From an uncultured Bacteroidota bacterium (GTDB taxonomy: Bacteria > Bacteroidota > Bacteroidia > Bacteroidales > FEN-979), in assembly GCA_937900965.1 (NCBI GenBank), contig CALCGJ010000018.1:1-33062 (forward strand): a DNA stretch of 33,062 nucleotides, in the 5' to 3' direction. The position numbers and the translations under genes were made by a program. Under the pieces are notes generated by a model. That model saw only the letters and a list, made by a program, of their open reading frames with translations. It made no database searches and was not told the DNA's origin. This document shows, one piece after another, positions 6,208 through 15,282 of the stretch (position 1 is the stretch's first letter; each line of letters starts with the position of its first letter).

Positions 6208-8208
6208 TCAATCCCGGTGCAGAGAATCCGAAGTATCCATCACCGGAGGAAAAACATATCGATCGCTGTAAAACCAAACGTTCATGGCTCCCGATCCACG
6301 GTGACACCAGGAGTAGTAGGGTCGAAGGACGAGGGACGAGGGACGAGGGACGATGGGTTGGTTGAAGCCGTCTCCGATGAGTTTGTCGACTTCCCCTGTC
6401 AGGGTCCCGACACCATTCAGAAGATCAGGATCAAATGTATAGGTAAAAGGTGTTTGTAATGATACAACTAGCTCTTTCACATCCCCGTCATTGTCAACCC
6501 CTTCTGCACAAAAAACAATCGGGCCACGTGTCAGGGCGACTTTGTCACGATCCTCATCAACCTGATCGCGGGCAATTACTTTCCTGACCGGCATCGGGAG
6601 AGAGAGATGTACCTGATCGCCAGGTTTCCATCGGCTGGTGATGTAAACATACCCGTTATGCATCTTCATCTGCCGGAGCTTCCCGTTCAGATCCAGGGAA
6701 GGGGCTGCCTCTGAACGTTCTGCAAAATGATATAATCCACCCGGAAGCACTTCGTTATGAGCCCAGCCGGGGATGCGGAGGGCAAGTGTCATGAGGACCG
6801 GTTTCTCGGGGTTAACCGTAATGGTGATATCTCCCTGCCAGGGATATTGCGTGGTTTGAATAACGTTGACATTCTGTCCCTGGATCCTGACAGTCCCATC
6901 GCTTCCGATATAGAGGTTCACAAAAAGGGTGTCGGCCCGGGTAGCATAGATGTATCCCGAAACTGAAGGAATGAACCTGGAGATGTTGGATGGGCAGCAG
7001 GAGCAATCGAACCACTCGGAGCGGGCTGTTGTCCCTTCCGACTCAAGTGGGTTTGGATAGAAAAAGGTCGTTCCATCCAGGGAAACACCGGAGAGCAACC
7101 CATTGTATAATGTCCTTTCCAGCACATCAACATATTTACTCTCACCATGAAGCAAAAACATTCTGTAGTTCCAGAAAACATTGGCAATTGCTGCGCAGGT
7201 TTCGTTATATGCTGTGAGGTTCGGCAGTTCAAACTTATCACCATATGCCTCACCCGAAGAACGTGAACCTATCCCCCCGGTCAGATAGATTTTTCCGGAA
7301 ACCACATCGTTCCATATTTTATCTATCGCCCTGATATACGCCGAATCGCCTGTAAGGGCTGCGATATCAGCCATTGCCGAGTACATGTATGTAGCCCTGA
7401 CAGCATGACCTACCGCCTCCTCCTGCTCGATCACAGGGAGGTGATCCTGTGTATAGGTACTCCCACTCTTCGTCCCTTTTCCTCGTTGATCGAGTAAGAA
7501 TTTAGCCAGATCAAGATACTTCTGCGCCATGGTAACCCGGTATAATTTTGCCAGCCCAATCTCTATCTCCTGGTGACCTGAAGCAATTTGCTCTTTATCC
7601 GTACCAAACGTATTGCACAGCATATCAGCATTCCTGATCGCAACATCAAGCAGAGTGCGTTTCCCGGTGGCTTCATGATATGCAACGGCTGCTTCATACA
7701 TGTGCCCCACGTTGTACAACTCATGGCTGCCATTGTATCGGGTGTTAGCCCAACGTTCCCTTGCCCATGAATTTTCGATGTTGATAGAACTCATTGTATA
7801 CAGATATCCATCGGGTAACTGGGCCGAAGCGATATCAGAGATCAAACTGTCGAGAAACGATTCAAGTTCAGGATCAGGATGTGTGGTGAGGGAGTATGCC
7901 CCTCCTTCAATAATCTTATATACATCGGAATCGTCGTACCCATATTTACTGCAAAAGGTTCCTCTTTCAATGATGCCGGCATTAACCTCCCCGGCTAATT
8001 TGAAATTCTTCAACCGTCCTGTCTCTTCCGACTTCTGAAAAGCAAATGGGATGGTAACAATCCGGTTTGTATCCTGGCGTGGGGTCCAGAAGGCATCACG
8101 GATCTGAACATCCGAGAACTTGACTGGTGAATATGGATAATCGCCTGTTTGCGAAAAGAGTGATGAGGAATAAGACAAAAAAACAGAGAACAGGATTAAC
8201 TTTCTCAT
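6208..8208 (-). CDS. Secreted GH127 glycoside hydrolase (beta-L-arabinofuranosidase-like)
   Basis: The 666-residue protein starts with a signal peptide (MRKLILFSVFLSYSSSLFSQ). The body matches GH127/DUF1680: FSDVQIRDAFWTPRQDTN, LDVAIRNADMLC, YLTGGIGSRSSGEAYGDKFELPN, LTAYNETCAAIANVFWN, and WFDCSCCPSNISRF. By analogy with the characterised HypBA1, Glu320 (GEAYG) is the likely acid/base and Cys404 the nucleophile, with Glu336, Cys338 and Cys405 as zinc ligands; all are present. It should release beta-L-arabinofuranose from plant glycans or glycoproteins in the periplasm. The gene stands alone, without SusC/D genes. A 7-base tandem repeat (6327-6354) inserts extra residues (RPSSLVL) just before the conserved C-terminal PYYSWCHRG block. 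Confidence 0.9.
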   Translation of the reverse strand: MRKLILFSVFLSYSSSLFSQTGDYPYSPVKFSDVQIRDAFWTPRQDTNRIVTIPFAFQKSEETGRLKNFKLAGEVNAGIIERGTFCSKYGYDDSDVYKIIEGGAYSLTTHPDPELESFLDSLISDIASAQLPDGYLYTMSSINIENSWARERWANTRYNGSHELYNVGHMYEAAVAYHEATGKRTLLDVAIRNADMLCNTFGTDKEQIASGHQEIEIGLAKLYRVTMAQKYLDLAKFLLDQRGKGTKSGSTYTQDHLPVIEQEEAVGHAVRATYMYSAMADIAALTGDSAYIRAIDKIWNDVVSGKIYLTGGIGSRSSGEAYGDKFELPNLTAYNETCAAIANVFWNYRMFLLHGESKYVDVLERTLYNGLLSGVSLDGTTFFYPNPLESEGTTARSEWFDCSCCPSNISRFIPSVSGYIYATRADTLFVNLYIGSDGTVRIQGQNVNVIQTTQYPWQGDITITVNPEKPVLMTLALRIPGWAHNEVLPGGLYHFAERSEAAPSLDLNGKLRQMKMHNGYVYITSRWKPGDQVHLSLPMPVRKVIARDQVDEDRDKVALTRGPIVFCAEGVDNDGDVKELVVSLQTPFTYTFDPDLLNGVGTLTGEVDKLIGDGFNQPIVPRPSSLVLRPYYSWCHRGSGAMNVWFYSDRYVFPPVMDTSDSLHRD
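6327..6354. repeat. Tandem repeat, 7-base unit, four copies, inside the GH127 gene
   Basis: GGACGAG occurs three times in a row followed by a variant GGACGAT. The unit is not a multiple of three, so gain or loss of one copy would shift the frame about 40 codons before the stop. The current copy number keeps the frame open, because conserved residues continue on both sides. Confidence 0.8.
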
Positions 8209-8261
8209 GGAGATGGATATTGGTTTTCACAAATATCGGGAAAATAAATGACCCGTCCCTG

Positions 8262-8293
8262 CCTCCCCTTCAGGGGAGGGGCCGGGGGAGGGG
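8262..8293. repeat. GC-rich hairpin and G-quadruplex-like repeat
   Basis: CCTCCCCT (8262-8269) pairs perfectly with AGGGGAGG (8272-8279) around a two-base loop. Overlapping it, the + strand has four G runs: GGGG (8273-8276), GGGG (8278-8281), GGGGG (8284-8288) and GGGG (8290-8293), with loops of 1, 2 and 1 bases, a textbook quadruplex motif. It lies between the LytTR gene (13 bases away) and the start of the GH127 gene. Similar short GC-rich elements are, from memory, dispersed in Bacteroidota genomes. Confidence 0.6.
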
Positions 8294-8305
8294 TGAAGGG
8301 AGGAT

Positions 8306-9037
8306 TTATACAATTTTCTTCTTCTCCAGCAACATCTGAAAACTCTTCTTAAAGCTCTCTCCCAGGGGAATAAGCTTATCGCTGACCTTGATCATATTGC
8401 CTTCAATGGATTCGATCTTGTCGATCGCGACGATATAAGATTTGTGTACCCGGATAAAATTTGCTTGCGGAAGGATCTCTTCAATCCCTTTAAAGGTCTG
8501 CAGGGTCATGATCCTTGCCTTTGGGGTATGGATCTTCAGATAATCACCCTGACCCTCTACAAAAAGAATTTCGTCAAAGGTCACCTTATGCAGTTTAAAA
8601 CCACTTTTAATGAAAAAGTAGTCAATCCTGGGATTGAAGATTGAAACCTCTTCAGGAGGACATTTGGAGTTGAGCTGCCTGCAAAGTCTTTCATGTACTT
8701 TGTCCACCGCTTTCACAAAACGTTCAAATGAAATCGGTTTCAACAGGTAATCGGTGATGTCAAGCTCATATCCCTGAAGTGCAAACTGATCATATGCGGT
8801 GGTAAAGATCACCTCTGGTTTTGGCTTGAGGATATTCAACATCTGGATGCCTGTAAGTTCTTCCATCTGAATGTCGAGGAACATCAGGTCGACCTTTTGC
8901 TGGCGCATGAAATCCATTGCCTCAAGTGCATTGTCAAAGGATTTGACTAACTGAAGGAAAGGGATTCTCTGGATATAATCTTCAATAACCTCAAGAGCCA
9001 GGGGCTCATCGTCAACTGCAATGCATGTTATTTTCAT
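8306..9037 (-). CDS. LytTR-type response regulator
   Basis: This 243-residue protein has a receiver domain (residues 1-120) with the acidic pair Asp9-Asp10 (AVDDEPLAL), phosphoacceptor Asp55 (LMFLDIQM) and the conserved TTAYDQFALQGYELDITDYLLKP switch region. A LytTR DNA-binding domain follows (about 145-243), with FFIKSGFKLHKVTFDEILFVEGQGDYLKIHT and NFIRVHKSYIVAIDKIESI. It is the output partner of the LytS-type kinase, whose stop codon overlaps its start by four bases (ATGA), a sign of translational coupling. Targets are unknown; the GH127 gene just downstream is a possible one but has the element at 8262-8293 between. Confidence 0.92.
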   Translation of the reverse strand: MKITCIAVDDEPLALEVIEDYIQRIPFLQLVKSFDNALEAMDFMRQQKVDLMFLDIQMEELTGIQMLNILKPKPEVIFTTAYDQFALQGYELDITDYLLKPISFERFVKAVDKVHERLCRQLNSKCPPEEVSIFNPRIDYFFIKSGFKLHKVTFDEILFVEGQGDYLKIHTPKARIMTLQTFKGIEEILPQANFIRVHKSYIVAIDKIESIEGNMIKVSDKLIPLGESFKKSFQMLLEKKKIV

Positions 9038-10059
9038 AGTCGTTGTATCATTAAATGAACTTGGTACTCTTCGTCATTCTGCTCAATTTCCAGTGAATAG
9101 GTTCCCGGATAGATTATTTCCAGTCGTTTTTGTACATTATCAAGTCCGATCCCCCCCTGCTTATCCTTATTCACCGGGAACCCGGTCGAAACGTAATTCC
9201 GGATATCAAAGTCCAGACGGTTTCCTGCAACCTCCAGTTTAATGGAGATTCCGGGCAATTTATAATTTTTTCGACCGTGTTTGAAGGCATTTTCAACAAA
9301 AGGGACCAAAAGCATGGGGGGGATTACTTTGGACTGGATATCTCCCTCCACATCAAATTTCACAAACCGGCCCTCTTTCATTCGCAATTCATTCAGTTCT
9401 ATGAAACTCTCGAGATATTCAATCTCTTTCTCCAGCATCACTTTATCACTGTTGGAGTCATAGAGCATATACCGCATGATATCTGAGAGTTTCATAACCA
9501 TAGAGGGAGCTTCATCTGATTTCTTATAGACAAGCGAATATAGATTATTCAGGGTATTGAACAGGAAGTGCGGGTTGATCTGTGTTCTGAGCAAGGCCAG
9601 TTCGGAGGACTTGGTCCGTGCCAGCAGCTCACTCTTCTGCTTCTGTGTTTTGAACCAGTCAATCATAAACTTGATCAGTAGTGCCATCAGGGTAAAAGAG
9701 ATGGAGTAATAGGATTCAAGGACTATGTGGTAAAAACGGATAGTCACCTCCTGATAATCAAATCCGGCGAGGTAGACATAAACCACAACCAACACAACCA
9801 GCCTCAGGCAAATAAAAAAGGAGATGGCTCCTAATACCTTCATCAGGTTGGTTACAATCTTGCGGGTGTTTAGAAAATCAATCGAGATCAGAAAGTAGAC
9901 CAGGTAGAAATTTACCACATTCAGTAGCTGCGAAGAGAGGGTATAATAGTAGTAGTAGAGAGGATATTTCTTGTCTGGAAATATCATCGGAAGCTCCGGA
10001 ACAAGGGCGAAAAGGATCCAGAACGAGATGTGTAACAGAATGATATATCTCTTACTCAT
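9034..10059 (-). CDS. LytS-type sensor histidine kinase
   Basis: From the ATG at 10057-10059 this is 341 residues. Four transmembrane segments occupy about residues 5-150, without a separate sensor domain. The His_kinase domain follows with LRTQINPHFLFNTLNNLYSL (phosphoacceptor His164), and an ATPase domain with PPMLLVPFVENAFKHG (N box) and GGIGLDNVQKRLEIIYPG (G box). It probably senses a membrane or envelope state and phosphorylates the LytTR regulator encoded directly downstream. The frame is open up to 10200 and an earlier ATG there would add 47 polar residues; I prefer the later start because kinases of this type begin right before the first helix. Confidence 0.88.
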   Translation of the reverse strand: MSKRYIILLHISFWILFALVPELPMIFPDKKYPLYYYYYTLSSQLLNVVNFYLVYFLISIDFLNTRKIVTNLMKVLGAISFFICLRLVVLVVVYVYLAGFDYQEVTIRFYHIVLESYYSISFTLMALLIKFMIDWFKTQKQKSELLARTKSSELALLRTQINPHFLFNTLNNLYSLVYKKSDEAPSMVMKLSDIMRYMLYDSNSDKVMLEKEIEYLESFIELNELRMKEGRFVKFDVEGDIQSKVIPPMLLVPFVENAFKHGRKNYKLPGISIKLEVAGNRLDFDIRNYVSTGFPVNKDKQGGIGLDNVQKRLEIIYPGTYSLEIEQNDEEYQVHLMIQRL

Positions 10060-10406
10060 ACCTGGTAAATCGTTTGTAAAGATATGAAGAACGATTTCAT
10101 ATTGAGTTTTACCTGTTCGATTTATCGATGAAACGGCCTTGCCGATCTGTAAAAGAGGTTTTTTCGATACATAATGAAATACATCCCGGTGAAACCACAA
10201 TAAGCCGAGCTAACTGAGCTGTTGATCCAAATTATTTTTTGAAATGAAGACATGCATCTATTTTTGGTGCCAGAAGCTGATGAGAATCGATGGTTTTGGT
10301 TTAATGAATCCTCCAATTTTTAGTGAATATTTAAAATTTACTTCCCCCCTTAAAAATCCCCGAGCTTCCATCAGCTTCTTTTTTTTTCTTATCCTGGTTG
10401 GCGTTT
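10060..10406. other. Gap between the divergent kinase and DUF5916 genes
   Basis: This 347-base AT-rich stretch separates two divergently transcribed genes and should hold both promoters. I see no consensus TTTG / TAnnTTTG pair with correct spacing, no RNA gene and no strong inverted repeat. A T-rich run (10377-10388) precedes the DUF5916 start. Part of it (10060-10200) is an in-frame extension of the kinase frame that I consider noncoding. Confidence 0.5.
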
Positions 10407-12538
10407 ATGGCAGAGAAGAATTCACTCACACTCCTTTTACTTATTCCTTTGTTCTTTCTTACGCTTGCACCGGTTACGGCTCAATCTGAACATGATTCAA
10501 ACGGAAAACCGGACTCTGTATATCTTGTCCGTAAAACCATTGATGCTGGCAGGATCACCACACCTCCAAAAATTGACGGGGAGCTGAATGAGCCCTTCTG
10601 GAGCACCCTCCCCGTAGCTACCAACTTCGTTGAATACTCTCCCAGGAATGGAATTCTGCCCCCTTTTGAGACCGAGGTCAGGTTTGGTTATGATGATGTG
10701 GCTTTATACATCAGTGCCATCATGTTTGATCCACACCCCGACAGTATTTGCAAAGAGCTGGGGCGAAGAGACCAGATTGAATTGCTCAACACCGACTATA
10801 TTTCATTCGATATTCTTCCCTACAATGATGCCCTGAATATGTTCGAGTTCAAAGTGAGCCCGGGCAATCTGCAGAGCGATACAAAATACTCACCTGTAGG
10901 TCAGGATGTTAACTGGGATGCCGTATGGGAATCAGCTTCCAGGATCACTGATGAGGGATGGGTTACAGAGGTTAAAATTCCCTATTCCGCTCTTCGTTTC
11001 ACTAAGGCTAAAGAACAGGTATGGGGCATCAACATGTGGAGGCATGTTCGGCGATACCAGTCGTGGTCGACCTGGTGTTTTGTTGACAACAAAGTCAGGG
11101 AGCTATTTAACTATTACGGCGAAGTCACAGGTATCCTTGATGTAGATCCACCGGTCAGACTCTCCTTTTCCCCTTACCTGACAGGATATGTTGAGAAAAA
11201 TCCTGACAACACCAAATGGTCGTGGCTTCTCAGAGGTGGCATGGATGTAAAATTCGGAATCAATGATAGCTATACCCTCGACATGATGCTTATTCCTGAT
11301 TTCGGACAGGTTCAATCTGACGACATCATCCTGAACCTCTCCCCTTTTGAGGTCAGATATGACGAGAAGCGGCAGTTCTTTACCGAAGGGACAGAGTTGT
11401 TCGATAAATGTGAAATTTTTTATACCCGTCGTGTAGGAGCGTTTCCCCGGGATTATGGGAGCGCATGGGATAGTCTTGGCCCATTGGTCACCGGTATCGT
11501 ATCTCCGTCTCAAAACCCAGCGGAAAGTTCCAGTATGAGGTATTTCGTGATGCAATGGATAACAAATACAATCCAAACGACATGGGCTTCCTGACCAATA
11601 ACAATGAAGATTTCAATTATGTAAGTCTGGCTTACAACACGTTCGACCCTTTCTGGAAAATCAACAGAACCCAAACTTACTTGTATACATTCTACAGCAC
11701 CCTCAATACACCAAATAAATTCATGGATCTTCGGTTTGAACTGAACCATTACACACAATTCACAACCTTCTGGGCTATATATCTGGAGGGGGGACTCCAT
11801 CCATTGGGATCTCACGACTTTTATGAACCGAGGGTTTGGGGATATGTCTACAAGCGCCCGCTCTCTTATGATTTCACCTGGAACGTGGCTACAGACCTGA
11901 GAAAACCCTTCCGGATCTATACCAGCATATCGGTCACCAATCATCCTGGTAACAAGAATTTCTCTTATGACATCGGGCTGGTTCCCCGTATCCGGTTCAG
12001 CGACAGGTTCACCATAACCGTGAATTCCAGCTACACGAAAGATTTGAATGACAATGGCTGGGTTGATACACGTTATGATTCGTTGAACAATCCGACCATC
12101 TATTTTGGCAGACGGGATATCTCTACCATCAACAATATCCTGAGTGCCAGCTATATCTTCAATACGAAAATTTCCCTGTCTCTCAGAGTCCGCCACTACT
12201 GGTCAAAAGTCAACTACCTGGATTATTATTCACTGAACAGTGATGGTGATCTCAAGCCAAACAACTACTGGCAGGATCATAATATCAACTTCAACGCATT
12301 TTCTACCGATTTGCAGTTTATATGGTACTTTGCTCCGGGAAGCGAGTTGAGTGTTGTTTGGAAAAACTATATCATGACTATGGGCGACAAGTTAGACAAG
12401 GATTATATTGCGGCCATCCAGACAACTTTCAATGCACCTCAAACCAACAGTTTCTCTGTCAGGATACTCTATTACCTGGATTATCTCTTCATCAGGAAGG
12501 TTTTTTCCAAAAAACAGAGCCGGCAGAATAAGCTATAA
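10407..12538 (+). pseudogene. DUF5916 outer-membrane protein, broken by frameshift and internal deletion
   Basis: The first frame (10407-11594) has a signal peptide and a CBM9-like carbohydrate-binding domain (ITTPPKIDGELNEPFW, WDAVWESASRITDEGWVTEVKIPYSALRF). It enters the DUF5916 barrel (SFSPYLTGYV, LIPDFGQVQSDDIILNLSPFE, RQFFTEGTELFDKCEIFYTRRVG), then runs into nonsense and a stop. The second frame, open from 11474 to 12538, picks up family-like sequence (KFQYEVFRDAMDNKYNPNDM) and continues as barrel to the end. The stretch normally between RRVGG and this block (about one to two hundred residues, including NATKISGRT-type sequence) is missing. So sequence was lost near 11480-11510 and the frame changed. 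It could be a true pseudogene or an assembly error. ATG at 10407 is preferred over TTG at 10398. Confidence 0.75.
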
Positions 12539-12551
12539 AGTTATATATCCA

Positions 12552-12584
12552 GGGAGATCTCCTAAATATTCCATGAGATCTCCC
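12552..12584. repeat. Inverted repeat between converging genes
   Basis: GGGAGATCTC (12552-12561) is perfectly complementary to GAGATCTCCC (12575-12584) with a 13-base spacer; each arm also contains the self-complementary GAGATCTC. It spans the end of the antiporter gene and the short gap to the DUF5916 end, so it may act as a bidirectional terminator, but no T tract follows on either strand. Confidence 0.45.
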
Positions 12585-13788
12585 TTACCTCTTCAATGAT
12601 CTCCTTTCCGCTCTTAGGTTTTTTCCAGGAGATCCCTCCCCAAATCATCACCAGGAGTGAAAAGATAAAAACGATCAAAAGTACGTATTGGTTGATCACA
12701 TCTGATAAGAGCGCGGTTGGGATGCTAAGAAACAACAGAATGTTAATGAGTCCGCGAGGTGCAATAAAGACTTCAGGTGTGATCCTGCCTTTTGACATAA
12801 TCCGTAAGTAGGCGAAACGGATGGCAAAGATGATCACGACAATGATGGTCCCCCAGATTAGCAGCCAGGGATTGCCCATTTTACTCACCACTATCGTAAA
12901 TCCGAATATCAGGAAGAAAAAGGTGCGAATCAGGAATGCCGATTCGCCTGTAAGCAGCTGAAGTTGTTTAAGATTAACATCCACCTGTTCATGATCCAGG
13001 AATTTACGGATCCGACGTGGAAAGAGGGTTCGGCTGTTTGCCATAAAGAGGCCAAAGAAGAATACCATCATCAGGGATGAGATGTGGAACATTTTCCCCA
13101 GTGCATAAAGTATTATCAGAACGGCAATGGGAAGAAAGTACTTGATCTTATGCTCTATCCGGTGGAGTAGTTTGATCAGGAGGAAGGAGCAAACCACTGT
13201 AACAGCGAGTACCAGAATGGTCTCAATTCCGAAATAAACAAGGATCTCAGGTCCAAATGTCCGGTTTGCGAGGACATGATTGAACAGAATGATCCCGATG
13301 ATATCGGAAAAACTGGATTCATAGATGATGAATTCACGTTTGCTTGTTGCGAATCCCATTGAGCTTGGAATGGCTACTGCACTGCTGATGATGGAAAGAG
13401 GAATTGCATTCACAATGCTGATATAGAGTTTCATGTGAAACCCGTAGTAAAACAGAATTGTCAAAGCGGTAACCGTAAGGAGCATGATAATCAAAGAAGA
13501 AAAAAATGCCCGGATGATAAGTCCGAGTTTTTCACGTTCAGTCGATAGCTCGAGCGCTCCTTCCAATACGATGAGAATCAGCCCGATAGAACCCAGAGTA
13601 GGAAGAATATCTTCTAATACAGGAAATGTCAGCCCTTCTGCATCGGTATAAAGGCGAACAAGGATCCCGATCAGCACCAGGAGGATGACCGACGGGAATT
13701 TTGTCCTTTTTGCAAGCAGATCAAACAGGTAAGAGAAGATCGTGATCAAACCTAAACCAAGCAGAACCCATTCAGTCTGAATATCCAT
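12562..13788 (-). CDS. Cation:proton antiporter (CPA1/NhaP-like)
   Basis: The 408-residue protein is almost entirely hydrophobic, with about 12 predicted membrane helices. Typical Na+/H+ exchanger features are the N-terminal LLGLGLITIFSYLFDLLAKRTKFPSVILLVLIGILV, the GLILIVLEGALEL helix, and the ion-site region AIPSSMGFATSKREFIIYESSFSDIIGIILFN, where the S-D pair sits in the place of the usual N-D/D-D. It lacks the long C-terminal regulatory domain of larger antiporters. It likely exchanges Na+ or K+ for protons across the inner membrane. It is divergent from the subtilase gene and has no operon partners; a Na-K-Cl-type permease is encoded 4 kb away. Confidence 0.88.
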   Translation of the reverse strand: MDIQTEWVLLGLGLITIFSYLFDLLAKRTKFPSVILLVLIGILVRLYTDAEGLTFPVLEDILPTLGSIGLILIVLEGALELSTEREKLGLIIRAFFSSLIIMLLTVTALTILFYYGFHMKLYISIVNAIPLSIISSAVAIPSSMGFATSKREFIIYESSFSDIIGIILFNHVLANRTFGPEILVYFGIETILVLAVTVVCSFLLIKLLHRIEHKIKYFLPIAVLIILYALGKMFHISSLMMVFFFGLFMANSRTLFPRRIRKFLDHEQVDVNLKQLQLLTGESAFLIRTFFFLIFGFTIVVSKMGNPWLLIWGTIIVVIIFAIRFAYLRIMSKGRITPEVFIAPRGLINILLFLSIPTALLSDVINQYVLLIVFIFSLLVMIWGGISWKKPKSGKEIIEEVREISWNI

Positions 13789-13920
13789 TACTATTTTATT
13801 CAGGAGTAAAAGTAATAAATTATCCGGTTGCCTTGTCTTTGGGATTCTTTGCCGACCCGGAAAAGGGGTTAGTAGATTTTTATTTCAGAAAAGAGTCCAA
13901 ACGTGTACTTTCGCCCTCTG

Positions 13921-15177
13921 ATGCAACTATCGAACCTCAAAAACATTTACCGGATCCTGATTCCTTTGTTGATTCTTGTAATTGTTAGTTGCGTACCGGA
14001 AGAGGAGCGGCAACATGAAACCGGGTATGTAGAGTCGTTGAAGATGATCCATGCTGAAGCCTTCTTTCATCAGGGTCTTAGAGGTAAAGGCGTCAAGATT
14101 GGTGTGCTGGATATCGGTTTCGCCGGGATCAACACCGATACCTCTCTCGCTCACATGAGAAGAGACAACCAGATCCTGTTTGTCAGGGACCTTATTCCCC
14201 ATCATCCGACAAATATGTTCAGACACAGCCATGGGACCCAGGTTATAAAATACATTGCAGGTGTTTATCCGGATGATACTGTTTATGGTGGAAGTTTCGC
14301 CCGTGAAGCTAATTTCTACCTACTGAGGCCTGCTGGTGGCGTGGGGGCTAAAGAGGATGCCCGCAAAGACGAGATGAACATCGATACCGCATTTATGATC
14401 CTGGATTCCCTCGGCGTAAGGCTGGTCAATATGTCTATCGGCTTCTGGAATGAATATACCAAAGAGGATGAAAACTACTCGGCCGATCAGATGGATGGGC
14501 GAACAACCGCGATCTCCCGTACCTGTCAGAAATGGGCTGAAAAGGGGATGATCATTGTCAACAGTGCCGGAAATACCGGAGAGTATGCGTGGCGCATCAT
14601 CTGGGCCCCTGCCGATGCTCCCGGTGTGATTGCTGTTGGTGGCGACCGCTTTACGGATAAAGTTTTCAAAGCCAGTTACAGCGGGATGGGAAACCCGGAT
14701 GTTCCATTTGTCAAACCCGATCTGATCACCTATACACCGTGGGGCACCTCTTTCTCAGCCCCTGTGGTGACCGGCATCATTGCCTGCATGCTACAGAAAG
14801 ACAGCACTCTGACCGCAGGAGAGGTGATGGAGATCCTGCACAAATCGGGGACACTCTATCCCTATCCGAATACCTATGTGGGATATGGCATCCCCGATGC
14901 AAGAAAGATCCTCGCCCTGATTGACAACCCGGATACATCGTTCACCGGTGTAACAGCAGTCAGGGTTCGCGATGACAAGTTCATACTTCATACGTCAAGT
15001 AAGAATATAGTAGTGTTTGACAAAACAGACTCTATAAGAGTCAGACACCAGGAGATTTGTGAGGCTTCCGACAATGCCCTTGTTCTGAAACGAAAACGAA
15101 ATACGCCACGCACAACTGTTACCATTGGCCTTGATGAAGTGTGGGAGATATTCTGGGAGAAGGAGAACAACAATTGA
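13921..15177 (+). CDS. S8 subtilisin-like serine protease, lipoprotein
   Basis: From the ATG at 13921 this is 418 residues. A lipoprotein signal (LLILVIVSC) places it on the outer face of a membrane. The catalytic triad is visible: Asp64 in GVLDIGFAG, His104 in RHSHGTQV, and Ser277 in WGTSFSAPVVTG; the oxyanion asparagine is in IIVNSAGNTG. There is no obvious propeptide and no C-terminal sorting domain; about 90 residues follow the protease core. An in-frame GTG at 13903 is the only alternative start. TACTTTCG at 13906-13913 resembles a -7 box but lacks a matching -33 element. The next gene, also an exported peptidase, starts 105 bases on, so the two may be co-expressed for protein degradation. 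Confidence 0.9.
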   Translation: MQLSNLKNIYRILIPLLILVIVSCVPEEERQHETGYVESLKMIHAEAFFHQGLRGKGVKIGVLDIGFAGINTDTSLAHMRRDNQILFVRDLIPHHPTNMFRHSHGTQVIKYIAGVYPDDTVYGGSFAREANFYLLRPAGGVGAKEDARKDEMNIDTAFMILDSLGVRLVNMSIGFWNEYTKEDENYSADQMDGRTTAISRTCQKWAEKGMIIVNSAGNTGEYAWRIIWAPADAPGVIAVGGDRFTDKVFKASYSGMGNPDVPFVKPDLITYTPWGTSFSAPVVTGIIACMLQKDSTLTAGEVMEILHKSGTLYPYPNTYVGYGIPDARKILALIDNPDTSFTGVTAVRVRDDKFILHTSSKNIVVFDKTDSIRVRHQEICEASDNALVLKRKRNTPRTTVTIGLDEVWEIFWEKENNN

Positions 15178-15282
15178 TGATAACCGGCTCATGACTGCAG
15201 ATATCGAGAAATACCAGCAATTCGTATAATTTCAATGGAATCTTGTCTTCTTCGACCTATTTTTGAACAAATATCCCCTATT

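Noticed and set aside
10060-10200. 47-residue N-terminal extension of the LytS-type kinase
   Set aside because: The extension is polar and unlike the family; the later ATG begins right before the first membrane helix.
11103-11576. Long minus-strand frames (also 11510-12196) opposite the DUF5916 gene
   Set aside because: They are antisense to clear family-conserved sequence and have no recognisable protein features.
12562-13788. Antiporter and cotransporter-like genes as one ion-homeostasis operon
   Set aside because: They are on opposite strands and separated by two peptidase genes and a strong terminator.
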